A DNA stretch of 64,000 nucleotides from Flammula alnicola (GCA_015499995.1 JADNRV010000087.1:1-64000), one strand, 5' to 3'. Positions 48,603 to 60,930 are shown, numbered from the stretch's first letter. Numbers and translations are program-made. Notes: generated by a model not told the origin, from the letters alone.

Positions 48603-50970
48603 ATGGGGGATCTACCGCCAGGCATCGCATACCTCATTCAAAGGTCGCCCAGGATTCTCTCACCACCAGCGCTCACATATGTCGTCCTACGCTTTCTCGA
48701 ATCAGCCTACGATGTTCCAGTTTCAGCGGGGTTGCTGACTCTAGGGATGGTGTTGAGCCTGCCACTGGCTTTGACGATTTCGGTTATGTGGGATGAGTTT
48801 TACATTCGCTTTGATGCTGCAAAGAGGGGAGCGGTGTTGCCGCCAAGGGTTGGCGATCCATATCCAGGAAGCCTTGGGGCATTGATAAAGGGTATCAAAA
48901 CTTTGAAGACGGCTTATCCAGGCGACGGGTTCGAAGAGCTGTGCGAGAAACTGGGAGGATATACTTTCAATCGACGGATATTGTTCGAAAACAGGGTGCG
49001 CACCTCCGCCCATCAGGAGTCTTTTCAGCTGACAGAGTGACTTCAGATCATTACAGCAGAACCAGAATACATCAAGGCCATACTTGCAACTCAATTCGAC
49101 GAGTTCGAAAAAGGCCCTGAGATACGATATCTCTTTCATCCATTACTTGGAACGGGAGTATTCGCGGTGGATGGTGAATTATGGAAGTGCGTATTCATGA
49201 TTGTTGCCAGAAAGGACTACCCCAATAGACTACAGGTTCCACCGGTCGATGACACGCCCATTCTTCAGCAGGGACCGCATCAGCCACTTCGACAATTTCG
49301 ACAGACACGCAGAGGATGCGATCCGCCAACTCAAGCATCGGCTTCGTGAAGGGCACCCGGTCGACTTCCAAGATCTCATTGCTAGGTTTACACTGGACTC
49401 CGCTACCGAGTTCCTCTTCGGCAACGACGTAGGCTCGCTCTCGGGTGGGCTCCCATACCCCTACTATGTCACTGCGACAGGACCATCCGGTGGGGCATCA
49501 TCCGACGGGCACCCTGCCTCGCGCTTTGTGCGCGCTTTCTCCGAGGCGCAGTCCATCACCTCGTTCCGCATGCGCTTTGGCGTGCATTGGCCGCTGATGG
49601 AGTTCTGGCAGGATAAGTTGAAGAAACCGATAGGTATTGTGCATGATTTCATTGACCCGATCGTTGGCGAGGCTATCAAGAGGAAAAGGGAGGCAGAAGC
49701 GAGAGGTATCGTGGAGAAGGATAGAGATGATGAAACCCTTTTGGAGAATCTTGTGAACTCGACTGAGGATCCAATCACACTGAGGGATGAGATTATGTCC
49801 CTGCTGGTCGCGGGTCGCGATACGGTAAGAGTTCAAGGGACTTGCAACTTGAACTATATTGGTCTGATTTTGTCGTCCAGACTGCGAGTGCATTGACTTT
49901 CACGGTGTATATGCTTGCAGAGCACCCGGACGTTCTCCGTCGACTGCGTGAAGAGATTTTGCGGAAGATCGGCCCGCAACGACGGCCCACGTACGATGAT
50001 TTCAGGGATATGAAATATATGAAGGCGGTTATTAATGGCAAGTCCGCACGAAATCGTCGCATACTGAGTCTAAATGAAGTTGTCGCTAGAAACTTTGAGG
50101 TTATATCCTGTCGTGTAAGTTGTCCTGCGGTGTTTGAGAAAATTGTTCACTCATAGGGGATGTGCTCGCGAAGGCCATTCAATATCAGGTACGTTTCTAG
50201 ACGTCGAACAATCGAAGACAACCTAAGTCCGTATTCTTGGTAGAATATCAAAGAAAGCGACGACATGGCCTAGCAAAACACCAGGTGGAAAGCCGTTCTA
50301 CATTCCTGCGAATACGAGCTACTATATGTCATTAATTACCTTTTACAGTCTATCTAACACAATCCAAGGACTCCGTATGGTGTATTCATGATGCACCGGC
50401 GGAAAGATCTCTGGGGACCTGATGGTCAGTAATGCCTTGTCTCATTCGTACGAACACTGATGCTCACGAAACCTCTCACAGCTCTCGAATTCGACCCTGA
50501 CCGATTCTTGGACGATAGACTGCATAAATACCTCACCCCAAATCCATTTATATTTCTGCCTTTCAACGCCGGTCCGAGAATATGCCTCGGGCAGCAGGTG
50601 CGTCTGTTTTTATTCCATTCGCATGCTGTACACATTGCGGTACTGACATTGACGCCTGTATTTAGTTCGCATATCACGAAGCCTCGTTCTTCCTCGTCCG
50701 GCTTCTACAGAACTTCTCCGCCATCTCGCTCGCCCCAGCCGCACAGCCCCCCGGCTCTCGTGCCCCTGCCGACTGGGCGCAGGATAAGGACGCACGAAAG
50801 GCAAAGGAGAAGATTAGGCCGAAAACACATCTGACGATGTATGTTCAGGTGGGTGCTATAGCATAGCTCGAGTCATTTGGATGATTGACTCTGATGTCTT
50901 TTCCTCCGTGCAGGATGGATTGTGGATCACCATGCAAGAAGTTAAACCAGGCGAGGAAGTTGGAGTGTGA
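48603..50970 (+). CDS. Cytochrome P450, CYP63-like (second copy)
   Basis: Same family as the P450 at 2.9-5.6 kb. The ATG at 48603 gives [16 protein letters not shown], with two hydrophobic segments near residues 20-65. Then [48 protein letters not shown], an I-helix [14 protein letters not shown], the K-helix [30 protein letters not shown] and the heme motif [18 protein letters not shown]; the stop is TGA at 50968-50970. About 600 residues over at least ten exons with all phases consistent. One intron, starting at 50038, has a GC donor (GCAAGT) where the other P450 has GT. Likely an ER-bound xenobiotic or fatty-chain hydroxylase; substrate not shown. Confidence 0.93.
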
Positions 50971-51667
50971 GACTGAAGTATAGCAGCGGCAGCGAAGAAG
51001 TGAGAGGAAATTTATTGATTGCAATGTTCCACTGTGCGTAATTTAATTCAAATTGTAATTTTACTGGACCCACAGCGCGCTGTTGACTCATGTTGAGAGC
51101 TTTAGTCATCTTTAATGGACAATAATATCCATATCCTGAGAGGTGACTGACGGGGAACAATAGGGCGTCCTCGGGTATCGATTCTAGCATGAGATCCAAA
51201 GGTTGCTGAGCTAACATATCCGCGGACAGATCCAAATCTGCAAAACTTTATACTTACAACGTTGTGACAGTGAGATTTGGCAGGGCATTCGGCTAGATTA
51301 GATAGGTAGATTAGATTCTATCAGCGGCTGTGCACGGCCCTGTGTGCCAGCGCGTCTCCTTGTCCAACACATTAATTTACACGTTCCACAAGACGTTCCA
51401 TTCCTGCGACGCCATATCGCACGGCGTGCTCGACGCGTATCCGAGCCCCCGCTATCTCCACTCCGGTCAGGTTGGACTGCTCCAACGTAAACGCTTGAAT
51501 TCGAGTCTCCATACAGGCAGATATTCTCAGCTGATATCTAACAGTTACAATGAGATGCGCAGCTGACAAGAAATCGGCCATGTGCGACTGGTATTTCTAG
51601 ATTTCTAGGATGTCAAATAGCGTGATTTATTCCCATCTTCAACTGGAACATCGACCTCAGTACTACC
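50971..51667. other. Intergenic spacer
   Basis: No gene. The last 60 bp (ending CTACCATGG) resemble the sequence just before copy 3 of the hydrolase, so the promoter-proximal part was duplicated with the gene. Confidence 0.55.
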
Positions 51668-54060
51668 ATGGCGCGTATGACCAAGGCGGTCCTTTCAATT
51701 GCCTTCGTTCTGGTCGGAATTGCATTGCTCGGACAACAGAACCGTATCTTCTCTGAGATTGTGCCTACCGCGTTAAAAAGCGTCGTGGATGTAGATGAAT
51801 TTTCTTGGGGAAAGGTTCGTTCTATTCGCGCCCTCTCTCGACATTGAGCTGGTTGCAAACATCTATTGCATTCCCAGATTGTGGCACAAAAAGAACTCAA
51901 ATGGCATAAATGTTATGAAGGACGTCAATGCGCCCGTCTTCTGGTGAGTTTTACCTCATTTTATATCATTTTGAGGCACTGAAAATCATGTTCCTTGACT
52001 AGGTTCCTCTCAATTACTCCGAGCCAGACGGCCAACAGGCTGGCATTGCACTCATCCGTAAGCCTGCCGTGGTGCCGCGCAAGTCAGAGTTCTACCGCGG
52101 ACCTGTGCTCTTCAACCCCGGTGGACCGGGTGGTAGTGGAGTAGATCTCGTTCGGCTTGCAGGAGATTTGCTCAGCAAGATTCTTGGGCCACAGTTTGAT
52201 ATCGTCAGTTTTGATCCACGAGGTACGTCGATGACCTTTGGCGTTATCGACTCTACTGACGTTTCAACGAACAGGAATCGGTAGGTCTCAGCCTCATGCG
52301 TCGTTCTTTAAAACAGACGTCGAGCGTGAGATATGGAACCTGGACTTGAAAGTAGTAAACAATTCAGCTGAAGGAGTAGCGCGGGGGTGGGCTCGCGCCC
52401 GCGTGCTTGGACAGCTGGCTGCGGAGACCGATGATGGGTACCTCAGGCATATCAACACGGATCAGACTGCTCGTGATATGCTGAAAATTGTTGAGGCACA
52501 TGGAAGGTCCAAAATACAATACTGGGGTTTTTCGTGAGTAGCGATTCCAGCATGGTTCCATTGACAAATTAATATTTGATCAGGTATGGCTCCGTTTTGG
52601 GCGCTACGTTTGCTGCCATGTTTCCTGTACGTGGTACTAAACTCAAGGCTTGCCCATTGCCTAAGCACTCTTCACAGGACAAAATCGAGCGGTTTGTCAT
52701 CGACGGCGTCGTCGACTCTGAAAACTATTATGCAAGTGAGTCATATACTGTACCTTGCTAGTGCTTCGCTCAGAATATGGCTGCCTGATAGCGTCGTGGT
52801 CGAATAATTTGCTGGATACCGACAAAGTGATGGACAGCTTCTACACAGGATGCGCCGAAGCGGGTCCCGACAGCTGTGCCTTCTGGGCTCCAACTGTAGA
52901 TGATATCCGCCAAAATCTGACAACCCTTTACGATTCTTTGCGCTCTCACCCAATGCCAATGCGCACAAAATCCGGCTATGGACTCCTGGATCTCCCCATG
53001 TTACGCTCGGCGATCTTCCTCGCGCTCTATACGCCATACGCGTCATTCCCAATTATCGCACAAGGTCTCGCGGAGCTCGCGACTGGCGAAGGGCAATTGC
53101 TATTCGATAGAATGAACCGGCCGCCATTCGAGTGCTCGTGCGACTCCCCTGAGCGCGCTTTTGCTAGCGTTCCGGATGCGACAGCGGCTGTGCTTTGCAA
53201 TGATGGTGATGATATTCCGGGAGACTTGGAATCAACGCAAAAATATTTTGACATGATGACGAAGACTTCGAATTGGGGAGATATATGGTCAAATATAAGG
53301 ATAAGCTGCGTGTGAGTTTTCAGACATAGAGGTCTTCTACTGTTTATATATAACTAGTGTGATAGAGGTTGGCCGAAATTCCCCAAAGATCATTTCCAAG
53401 GTAATGTTCTCCATCGCGCAACTGTGATTTACAGTGTATATTGATGAATCGTAATCAAGGTCCATTTGAAGCAAATACGAGCCATCCCATTCTGTTGATT
53501 GGAAACACTGCAGGTGAGGACTATCTTTTCGTTCCTCGCCACATGGATTTTAATAACTAATTGTTTTGCAGACCCTGTGACGCCTTTGTGGGCGTAAGTG
53601 GACCATCTTCGAATCTCGATGCAAACTTAACCTCTTCGGGACAGCGCGAAGAAGATGTCTCGTGGCTTTACTGGATCAGTGGTTCTTACGCAAGACTCTG
53701 CAGGAGTAAGTTGCGCTCAAATATGATGTGGTTTTGCTGTTATTGATTCTTTATGCACAGCACTGTTCCATTTCAGCTCCTTCTGTCTGCACCCAGAAAT
53801 ATGTTCGAGATTACTTCATTGACGGCACCCTACCAGAGCCTGGGACCGTCTGTCAGCCCATTGGCCAGCCTTTCCCTATCTCTGACTTAAATTCCGAAGA
53901 AGCTCAAAACCAAGCCGTACTGACATCGAACTTGACTCCGGACGAGAAGGAGATTTATGCCGCCATCTTGGAGCTCAGCAAGACTCCTGGGATAATACCA
54001 CTCCCTGGTCATCTGTCTAGCAGGGCGGCTGCAAAAGTCGAAGCGGGTTGTAAGCTTTAA
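51668..54060 (+). CDS. TAP-like secreted alpha/beta hydrolase (copy 2)
   Basis: Intact member of the trio. The ATG at 51668 gives MARMTKAVLSIAFVLVGIAL, a signal anchor or signal peptide. Further blocks: KWHKCYEGRQCARLL, VPLNYSEPDGQQAG, LFNPGGPGGSGVDLV, FDIVSFDPRG, the nucleophile elbow YWGFSYG, FECSCDSPERAF, the Asp-containing NTADPVTPLWA, the catalytic-His region GHCSISAPSVCTQKYV, and the TAP C-terminal EPGTVCQPIGQPFP; stop at 54058-54060. About ten short introns. Expected catalytic triad: Ser in GFSYG, Asp in TADPV and His in AGHCS. Its neighbour downstream is a near twin in the same orientation. Secreted aminopeptidase-like function is inferred from the family. Confidence 0.9.
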
Positions 54061-54347
54061 TTGGAGTTGACGAGAATTTTACATGTCTGCAGAAGTCAAC
54101 GTTGTGTCTTTCGGTGGGAAGCGGTATTATGTTTGTAAGGAAAATACAGGTAAATTGCGTGCTGAAGCAGTGACAGCTGGGAAAGACTTTTCAATTCATG
54201 CTATACATATCCGCGCTTTACATAGACCTCGAGGATAACGTGCGATTTTAGCTGACACCATTTAATTTCTACATATACGGTCATGTCGACTACTAGCGGC
54301 TGTGATTTATTCCCATCCTCAACTTAATCCTCGACCTCACTGCCACC
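54061..54347. other. Spacer between tandem hydrolase copies
   Basis: 287 bp; its end is similar to the sequence upstream of copy 2 (GTGATTTATTCCCATC in both). Confidence 0.7.
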
Positions 54348-56539
54348 ATGGCGCGTATGGGTAAGGTGGTCCTCTCAATCGCCTTCATTTTGGGAGGAAT
54401 TGCATTGGTCGGATTGCAGAGCGTTATCTTCTCCGGGATTGGGCCCATTACGTTGGAAAGTGCCAGTGTTTTGGATGCTGATGAATTTTCTTGGGGAAAG
54501 GTCAACGTGCTTCGTGCATTTCTCTACATCGACAAATCGCTAAATATCTGTTGTGTTTCTAGATTGTCGCACAGAAAAACCTAAAATGGCATAAATGTTA
54601 TGAAGGACGTCAATGCGCCCGTCTTCTGGTAGGTGATACTCCATTTTTGCTGCATTGTACGGGATTATATCCACGGTCCTTGACCAGGTTCCTCTCAATT
54701 ACTCCGAGCCAGACGGCCAACAGGCTAGCATTGCGCTCATCCGTAAGCCTGCCGTGGTGCCGCGCAAGTCAGAGTTCTATCGCGGACCTGTGCTCTTTAA
54801 CCCCGGTGGACCAGGCGGTAGCGGAGTGGATCTCGTTCGGCTTGCAGGAGATTCGTTCAGCACGATTCTTGGACCACAGTTTGATATCGTCAGTTTTGAT
54901 CCACGAGGTTCGTCACTAAGCTTTGACGTTCTCAACTCTATTGATGTTTGATTGAACAGGGATTGGACGGTCTCCGCCTCATGCTTCGTTCTTTAAAACA
55001 GACGTTGAGCGTGTGATGTGGGGTCGTAGCTTGATGGTGAATAACTCAGACGAGGGAATAGCGCACCAATAGGCTCGCGCCCACGTTGTTGGGAAGCTAG
55101 CCACGGAAAGCGATGACGGTTACCTCAGGCATATCAACACAGACCAGACTGCTCGTGATATGCTGAAGATTGTTGAAGCACACGGAAGATCCAAAATACA
55201 ATACTGGGGTTTTTCGTGAGTAGTGATTCTGACGTAGATTCCATTGGGCTCCATTGGGAAGCTAATATTTGTAACCAGATATGGCTCCGTCTTGGGCGCT
55301 ACCTTTGCTGCTATGTTTCCTGTACGTGGGAGTAAATAAACTCAAGGCTTAAGCATTTGCCTAAGCGATCTCCACAGGACAAAATCGAGCAGTTTGTCAT
55401 CGACGGTGTCGTCGACTCTGAAAACTATTATGCAAGTGAGTCATATACTGTACCTTGCTAGTGCTGCGCTCAGAATATGTCTGCTTGATAGCGTTGTGGT
55501 CGAATAATTTGCTGGATACCGACAAAGTGATGGACAGCTTCTACACAGGATGTGCCGAAGCGGGTCCCGACAGCTGTGCCTTCTGGGCTCCTACTGCAGA
55601 TGATATCCGCCATAACCTGACAACCCTCTACGACTCTCTGCGCTCTCGCCCGATACCAATGCGCACAAAATCCGGCTACGGACTCCTGGATTACTCCGTG
55701 TTACGCTCGTTGATCTTTGCCTCACTCTATTCTCCTTACGCTTTATTCCCGGTTGTTGCCCGACGTCTCGCGGAGCTCGCATCTGGAGATGGGCAGTTGC
55801 TATTCGATATGATGAACCCGCCCCCTTTTGAGTGCTCATGCGACTCTCCCGTTTTTGCTACCGTTCCTGATGCGCAAGCGGCTGTACTCTGCAATGACGG
55901 TGATGATGTCCCGGGAGACTTGGAATCAACGCAGAAATATTTTGATATGACGACGAAGGCCTCAAGCTGGGGAGATATTTGGTCGAATATAAGGATAGGC
56001 TGCGTGTAAGTTTTCGGACATAGAGGTCTTCCACTATTTATATTTACCTAGTCTGACAGAGGTTGGCCGAAATTCCCTAAGGATCATTTCCAAGGTAATG
56101 ATTTCCGTCGCGAAAATGTACATGGTGTACTTATATTGACCAATTTTAATTAAGGTCCTTTCGAGGCTAACACCAGCTATCCTATTCTGTTGATTGGAAA
56201 TACTGCAGGTGAGAACTTGATCTTCGTTCCTCGCCACACGAATTTTAATAATTTCTTTGCAGACCCTGTGACACCTTTGTGGGCGTACGTGGACCACTTT
56301 CGAATCCACTGGATCTTCGATGCAAAACTAACCTCTTCTGGACAGAGCGAAGAAGATGTCTCGTGGCTTTACTGGATCGGTGGTTCTTTCGCATAACTCT
56401 GCCGGGGTAAGTTGCAATTGAAATTTATACCATTCTGCCGTTATTGATGCCATTCTATGTGCAGCACTGCTCCATTTCAGCTCCTTCTGTCTGCACCCAG
56501 AAGTACGTTCGAGATTATTTCATTGACGGCACCGTGCCA

Positions 56540-57760
56540 CATCAGCATTTCCTCAATTTACTTTTTGGGACTTGTTGCGACTTGTTGCGACTTGTTGCGA
56601 CTTGTACAAGTCAAAAAAGTCAACAAGTCACAAGTCAAAAAGTTAGGTCTGTTTTCTCACAAGTCAATAGATTTGAGGCTTCAACAAGTCAAAAAAGTTC
56701 AAAAAGTCGGACCAGTTCAAAAAGTATTTTGATTACAGAATTCATGGCTCAGGACAGGAAAGCAATGAGAGTGATAAAACAAATAAATTGCACGTCTATC
56801 TACTTGCACGTCTATCTATAACATAATGGGCTCTACACCCACGAGCTCATCCACATCGTCCTTGCATCCATCCAGCGCCAAAAGCTCACTGTACCACCTT
56901 TCCATCTGTGTCTTGTACTCCGTCAACAACTTCGCCACATCCGCGAGGCGGGTGTATGATTTATACAGTACCCGGACGAGCTTCTGCTGCTGAGGCGAGA
57001 TTTTCGACGCCAGTGGGAGCGACGGTGGGAGGAGGAAGCAGGATAGATGGAGTATATAGTAGTAGGAGGTGTGAAAGGCGGCTACAGAGGTCGGTCATCT
57101 GTGGGGACTGGAAATCAAGGTAAGGGAGTAACACATACGTTAGATCCCAACGCCACTCTCTGTCTCCTGCAGCAAGGGTACATTCAGCGCGCCACGTTCT
57201 AATCTGGACCGAGTGGCTCGCAATGCGCAGCGCTTGGCTGGCGCTCTCCACGCAGGCATTCCACAGCTCTGCACTGTGCTCCTTCTCCGCCTTGTCCTTC
57301 AGGCTTTCACCCTCCTTTATAAAGAGAGAGAATGTGTGAGAAGGTAATCTGATATGAATGAAAAAAGTATTGGTGACTAACATCATGTATAAGGTGTAGA
57401 TGTTCATTGGTAGGCTTCACAATGGAGAAGAAGACGCAAGAAACGTTCGATGAAAATTTACTGTTCGAGAGGTTTGCGGTCACGTGTGTCGGAGCTTGAA
57501 CGAACTTCATGTTAATTTCTCATTTCTTGCATTCTCGCACCCTCTCAGCCACTTGATGTATTCCGTGCATTCTTTGTAAACATGTAGACCACCATGCTCA
57601 TGAGCTATACACTAGAAACTACTGTAATTTTATTGTATGAAATTTTCTCAAATTTTGACTTTTTGACTTTTTGACTTGTATGGCTTTTTGACTTGTGAAC
57701 CAGCGGAAAAGTCGCAAAAAGTCCAAAAAGGGCAACCAGCAATTTGTGGATTTGCTGATG
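56540..57760. mobile_element. Inserted TIR element with gene fragment
   Basis: Sequence absent from copy 2 and inserted in copy 3. Both ends begin CATCAGCA reading inward, and about 16 of the first 21 bases match as an inverted repeat. The flanking repeat is only CA (56538-56539 and 57761-57762), so the target duplication is 2 bp or not real. Subterminal arrays of GACTTGT and CAAAAAGTC lie at both ends in opposite orientation. It has no recognisable transposase; the centre carries a host-like gene fragment on the minus strand. Superfamily not assigned. Confidence 0.82.
56825..57407 (-). pseudogene. Gene fragment carried by the element (TPR-like)
   Basis: Minus-strand protein-like runs: ESLKDKAEKEHSAELWNACV, SASQALRIASHSVQIRTWRA, a possible intron near 57117-57147, RLSHLLLLYTPSILLPP, and YTRLADVAKLLTEYKTQMER ending GVEPIM. 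The first part resembles a TPR segment of ER DnaJC3-type co-chaperones; I hold this loosely. The third run could come from another gene. No complete product can be read. Confidence 0.45.
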
Positions 57761-57948
57761 CAGAGCCTGGAACTGTCTGCCAGCCTATCAGCCAACCTTT
57801 CCCTACCTCTAGCCTAAACTCTGAGAAAGTGGACAGCCAAGCCGTTTTGATGTCGAATATGTCTCCGGATGAAAAGGAGATTTATGCAGCAATTCTGGAG
57901 CTCAGCAAGATTCCTAGAGTGAAACCGTTCCCTGGTCCCTTTTTCTAG

Positions 57949-58147
57949 CAGGGTGACTGCGAAGGTCGATCCGGGTTGTCATGTTCAACTGGATGCGACG
58001 ACAATTTTGTATGTGGAAATACGCTCGAGTTCCGGAAATTATGTATGTATTATCTCTCGAGGCAGGGCAACGATCTCATCGAAGAGTTTGGAATGATTAC
58101 AGAAAAATCTGTGCTATCGAGTTCTCTCGGTCTAAAATATACATAAC
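57949..58147. other. Convergent spacer
   Basis: About 200 bp between the broken hydrolase (+) and the DUF6697-like gene (-). No gene. Confidence 0.6.
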
Positions 58148-60138
58148 TTACTCATCATCAGAAATATCGATAACACCGACTTCCTTCTGATTCTCGGGTA
58201 TATTGTCGCCATTTAATTCTGAATCGTCGCTCTCATGTTCCGTCAGATCAGGTTCCGGAGTGTCTGAGCGCTTTCGCTTTTGACCACGAGGCGTTTTGGA
58301 GGCCTTCTTCCTTCCTTGACCAGAATTCTTGGGAGGCGGCGGGACCCAATTAGGGAACCTTTGACTCAGTTCATGTTGAAACTCATTATCGTAGCCAATA
58401 CACTTCAGCGTCCAGATGCCCATCCTCTGCATAAATAGCTTCAGAGGCTTTCGGGAAGCTGAGCATCGTGAATGTACGTACCTCCTTTCCTGCATCATAT
58501 GCAGCCTTTACTTCGTCTAGAGTGGTGGCTTTATATCTTCCGCTATCGATAATATCCAATACCTCTTTACGAGTCGGTTCGCGATTTAGCTCCTTGCGTG
58601 CAAGTGTTCGAGCACAAACTCTTACACCCCACCCTTTTTGAGTGATTTTTAAGGCCCATTTATTGCGAAACTAAAGGCCGATAGAGCGTCAGCATCCAAA
58701 TTGTAAAGATTTAAAATAAAATGAGAACTTTTTCACTCTGTTCATTCCATTCTTCCTGTGACATTGAAGGGCGCTTCGAGGCCGCAAGTCGGTAAAAGCC
58801 CACAAAAAGCCACGCTTTTCCCACTTTGGAAAAAACCCTCCATTCACCGGATTCACCCCAGTCGGTAGGTTCGGCCTCGCAGTCTATGAAAAGCCCAGGA
58901 GCTGCAGGGACCTGTGGTGCCATAGGCTGATAATCTGTATTAAGAAACATGAACCTGTTCCCATAATTGTGCGTCGCTAGCTTTGCTTCACTGATCTGGG
59001 GAAATGTCATCTGCATGTTGCCACCGTATACACCGGAAATGAATCTTCTGGTGACCATAGCCTCCTGAGTGACCTTGTCCAGTGTGATGTAGCGTGTTTC
59101 GACCTCGAGGCCAATCTCATTCAGCCGGTTCCTGAGAGTCTTTATAGCAAATGCTATAGCTTCAAGCTTTTTGGCTGCCTTCGGCTGCAGGGTTCGTGAT
59201 TAATTTTAGAAGGACATGAATCTGGGGAAAGGCTAACATTTTTCATCATCTTGAGCTTTGCATAGTCTTCTTTTGCCTCTTCTTTTCGTCGATGATTGAG
59301 CAATTTCAGTGTCGGAACGACGACCCCGTCGAAAGCGAAGCGCATTCTTTTCCTCGGAGGGGATTCGATCAAGGTTACTTCCCGAGCCTCTTCCTTGACG
59401 ATGACGACTCCTTCTGAGGTTTGTATGTCGCATTTCTAATGCTCTCGCTTGAGTTCAGGCAAAGAAAGAGACTAAAAAAGAACATACAGAGATATCATCC
59501 TTTTTCTCGAGATTAGTACTTGATTTTCCGTGGGCCTCAGGAAAGGTTATAATGTTCTGAGCCTCTTCCTCGACAGTGACGATTTCCGAAGGTCGTATGT
59601 CGTATGTCTAATGTTTTCGCATCAGCTGGGGCAGAGAGAAAGACTAAAAGAGGAGCATACAGAGATGTCGTCCTTTTTCTCGAGATTATTGATGCATGAA
59701 TTCCCGTCGGCCTGCTTCAGAATACCGATGTCGTTGGTATTATGCACTGGATAGAAAATCATATCATTCAGGTCGTCTTCTTGTTCAAGACCTTGAGGCA
59801 AGGTTATATCCTCTTCTTCCTTGACTTCCGAAGTTCGTATGTCGCATGCCTAAATGTTCTCGCATCAGTTGGAGCAAAAAGAGACGCTGAAAAAAAAGCA
59901 TACAAAGACTCGGATGTCGTCCTTTTCCTCGAGGTTATTAACGCTTGATTTTACATGGGCTTGCTTTAGAACACCGATGCCGTTGGTATTGTGCACTGGG
60001 TTGAAATCTATATCATTCGGGTCTTCTTCCTGTTCGAGACCTTGAGCTGTGGATGTTGTACCGTAGCAGTATACATACCGTGTCGCTGTCATGGGTGATC
60101 GCCAGCCCATTTCGTGTTTTAACGTCAGCAGAGTCCAT
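58148..60138 (-). CDS. DUF6697-like protein with repeated exons
   Basis: Basidiomycete protein of unknown function. The conserved part lies at the 3' end: RFISGVYGGNMQMTFPQI, PGLFIDCEAEP, WLFVGFYRL, SMSQEEWNEQ, GWGVRVCARTLARKELN, EAVL-type helix with IIDSGRYKATTLDEVKAAYD, then after an intron MGIWTLKCIGYDNEFQHEL and a basic tail (GQKRKRSDTPEPD) that looks like a nuclear signal, ending VGVIDISDDE at 58148. The N-terminal half consists of similar exons in tandem, each reading roughly CDIRTSEVKEEE and ending LEKKDDIS before a GTATGC/GTATGT donor. The start is uncertain: the ATG at 60138 (MDSADVKTRNG) does not join the next exon in phase with the splice sites I see. Confidence 0.68.
59400..60055 (-). 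repeat. Tandemly repeated exon-intron units
   Basis: Three adjacent units within the DUF6697-like gene, near 59400-59560, 59570-59818 and 59819-60055. Each contains, on the plus strand, a GTCGTATGT/GTATGTCGCAT block, a TTCTCGCATCAG-like intron, CATACA(G/A)AGA, CGTCCTTTTTCTCGAG, and in two of them ACCGATG(T/C)CGTTGGTATT. Exon and intron are copied together. Confidence 0.8.
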
Positions 60139-60930
60139 TATCTGAAATAACGACAGTTCGACGTGTTCTGGTTATTCCCAAGTTATTCCTCCAATGCAGC
60201 GCATACGTCCCTGATGTTTCGTCAGCTCAAGTCATGCCAAACGAGGAGTGACTGCAAAATCAAAATGGAAAAGAGCACATGTACGTACTTGTTTTCAACT
60301 TTTGTTTCGGTTGGAGCGTCAAAAGTGGGAAAAATACCCACGTAAAGGAAGAGGTTACGACCTTTCAAAAGAGGCATGAACGTGTCACGACTGCTGCTCA
60401 AGCCATAGTGTTGACAACGTGAAGCCAACCCTGAGAGCGGTGCTTTGTGTACTCTCGTCTTATGTAACATCAACGGAACCTCCCTCTCCACACCACGCAA
60501 CATCCAAACATTTTCAAGACAAAAGCAACGGGCCTCAATTTGAAACACAGTCAGTAATATTAATAAGGGAGCCTAAGACCCTGACAGAGACGACGCCCAA
60601 GACCGAGTCGGGATGCGCTCTGGATTTCGAGTCTTATTCTATCCTTCCCTAGTCATACGCCAGAAGCCCTGAGTCAGTTCATGGTGTGTGACTTCGCTAG
60701 TAATTACCGCCTTTTCAGGAGCGGGGGGATGATGTTGCGGCGGTGCCGAGGGCGGGATTGCCGAGTTAGGCAGGTGCGCATTTTGATGGCCAATGGCTGG
60801 GTAATTGAGTCAGGTTTGCAATGGCGGCATTGCCAGCCCGTTCCAGACCTTGAAGGCCTTAAATACGGGTTGCAATCTGCTCTCAACCCCCCAACCATTG
60901 AGTACGGTCCCAAGCGAGTTTTCAACGACA
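60139..60930. other. Divergent intergenic region
   Basis: Holds the promoters of the DUF6697-like gene (-) and the ankyrin gene (+). Frames at 60222-60548 (-) and 60419-60652 (+) overlap and show no domain. Confidence 0.5.

Larger units (their letters stand above)
54348..57948 (+). pseudogene. TAP-like hydrolase copy 3, broken by nonsense codon and insertion
   Basis: Tandem duplicate of copy 2, very similar throughout, starting MARMGKVVLSIAFILGGIAL at 54348. The nucleophile elbow YWGFSYG, the Asp region TADPVTPLWA and the His region AGHCSISAPSVC are all still readable. Lesions: TAG at 55070-55072 where copy 2 has TGG (in GWARAR), and a 1221-bp element at 56540-57760 placed after FIDGTVP, with the TAP tail resuming as EPGTVCQPISQPFP and ending at 57948. 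The TQDSAG of copy 2 is SHNSAG here. The short lesion list suggests a recent duplication. Confidence 0.9.

Noticed and set aside
59400..60055. CRISPR-like or simple tandem array
   Set aside because: Units contain spliced coding sequence of one gene, the host is eukaryotic, and the spacing is irregular.
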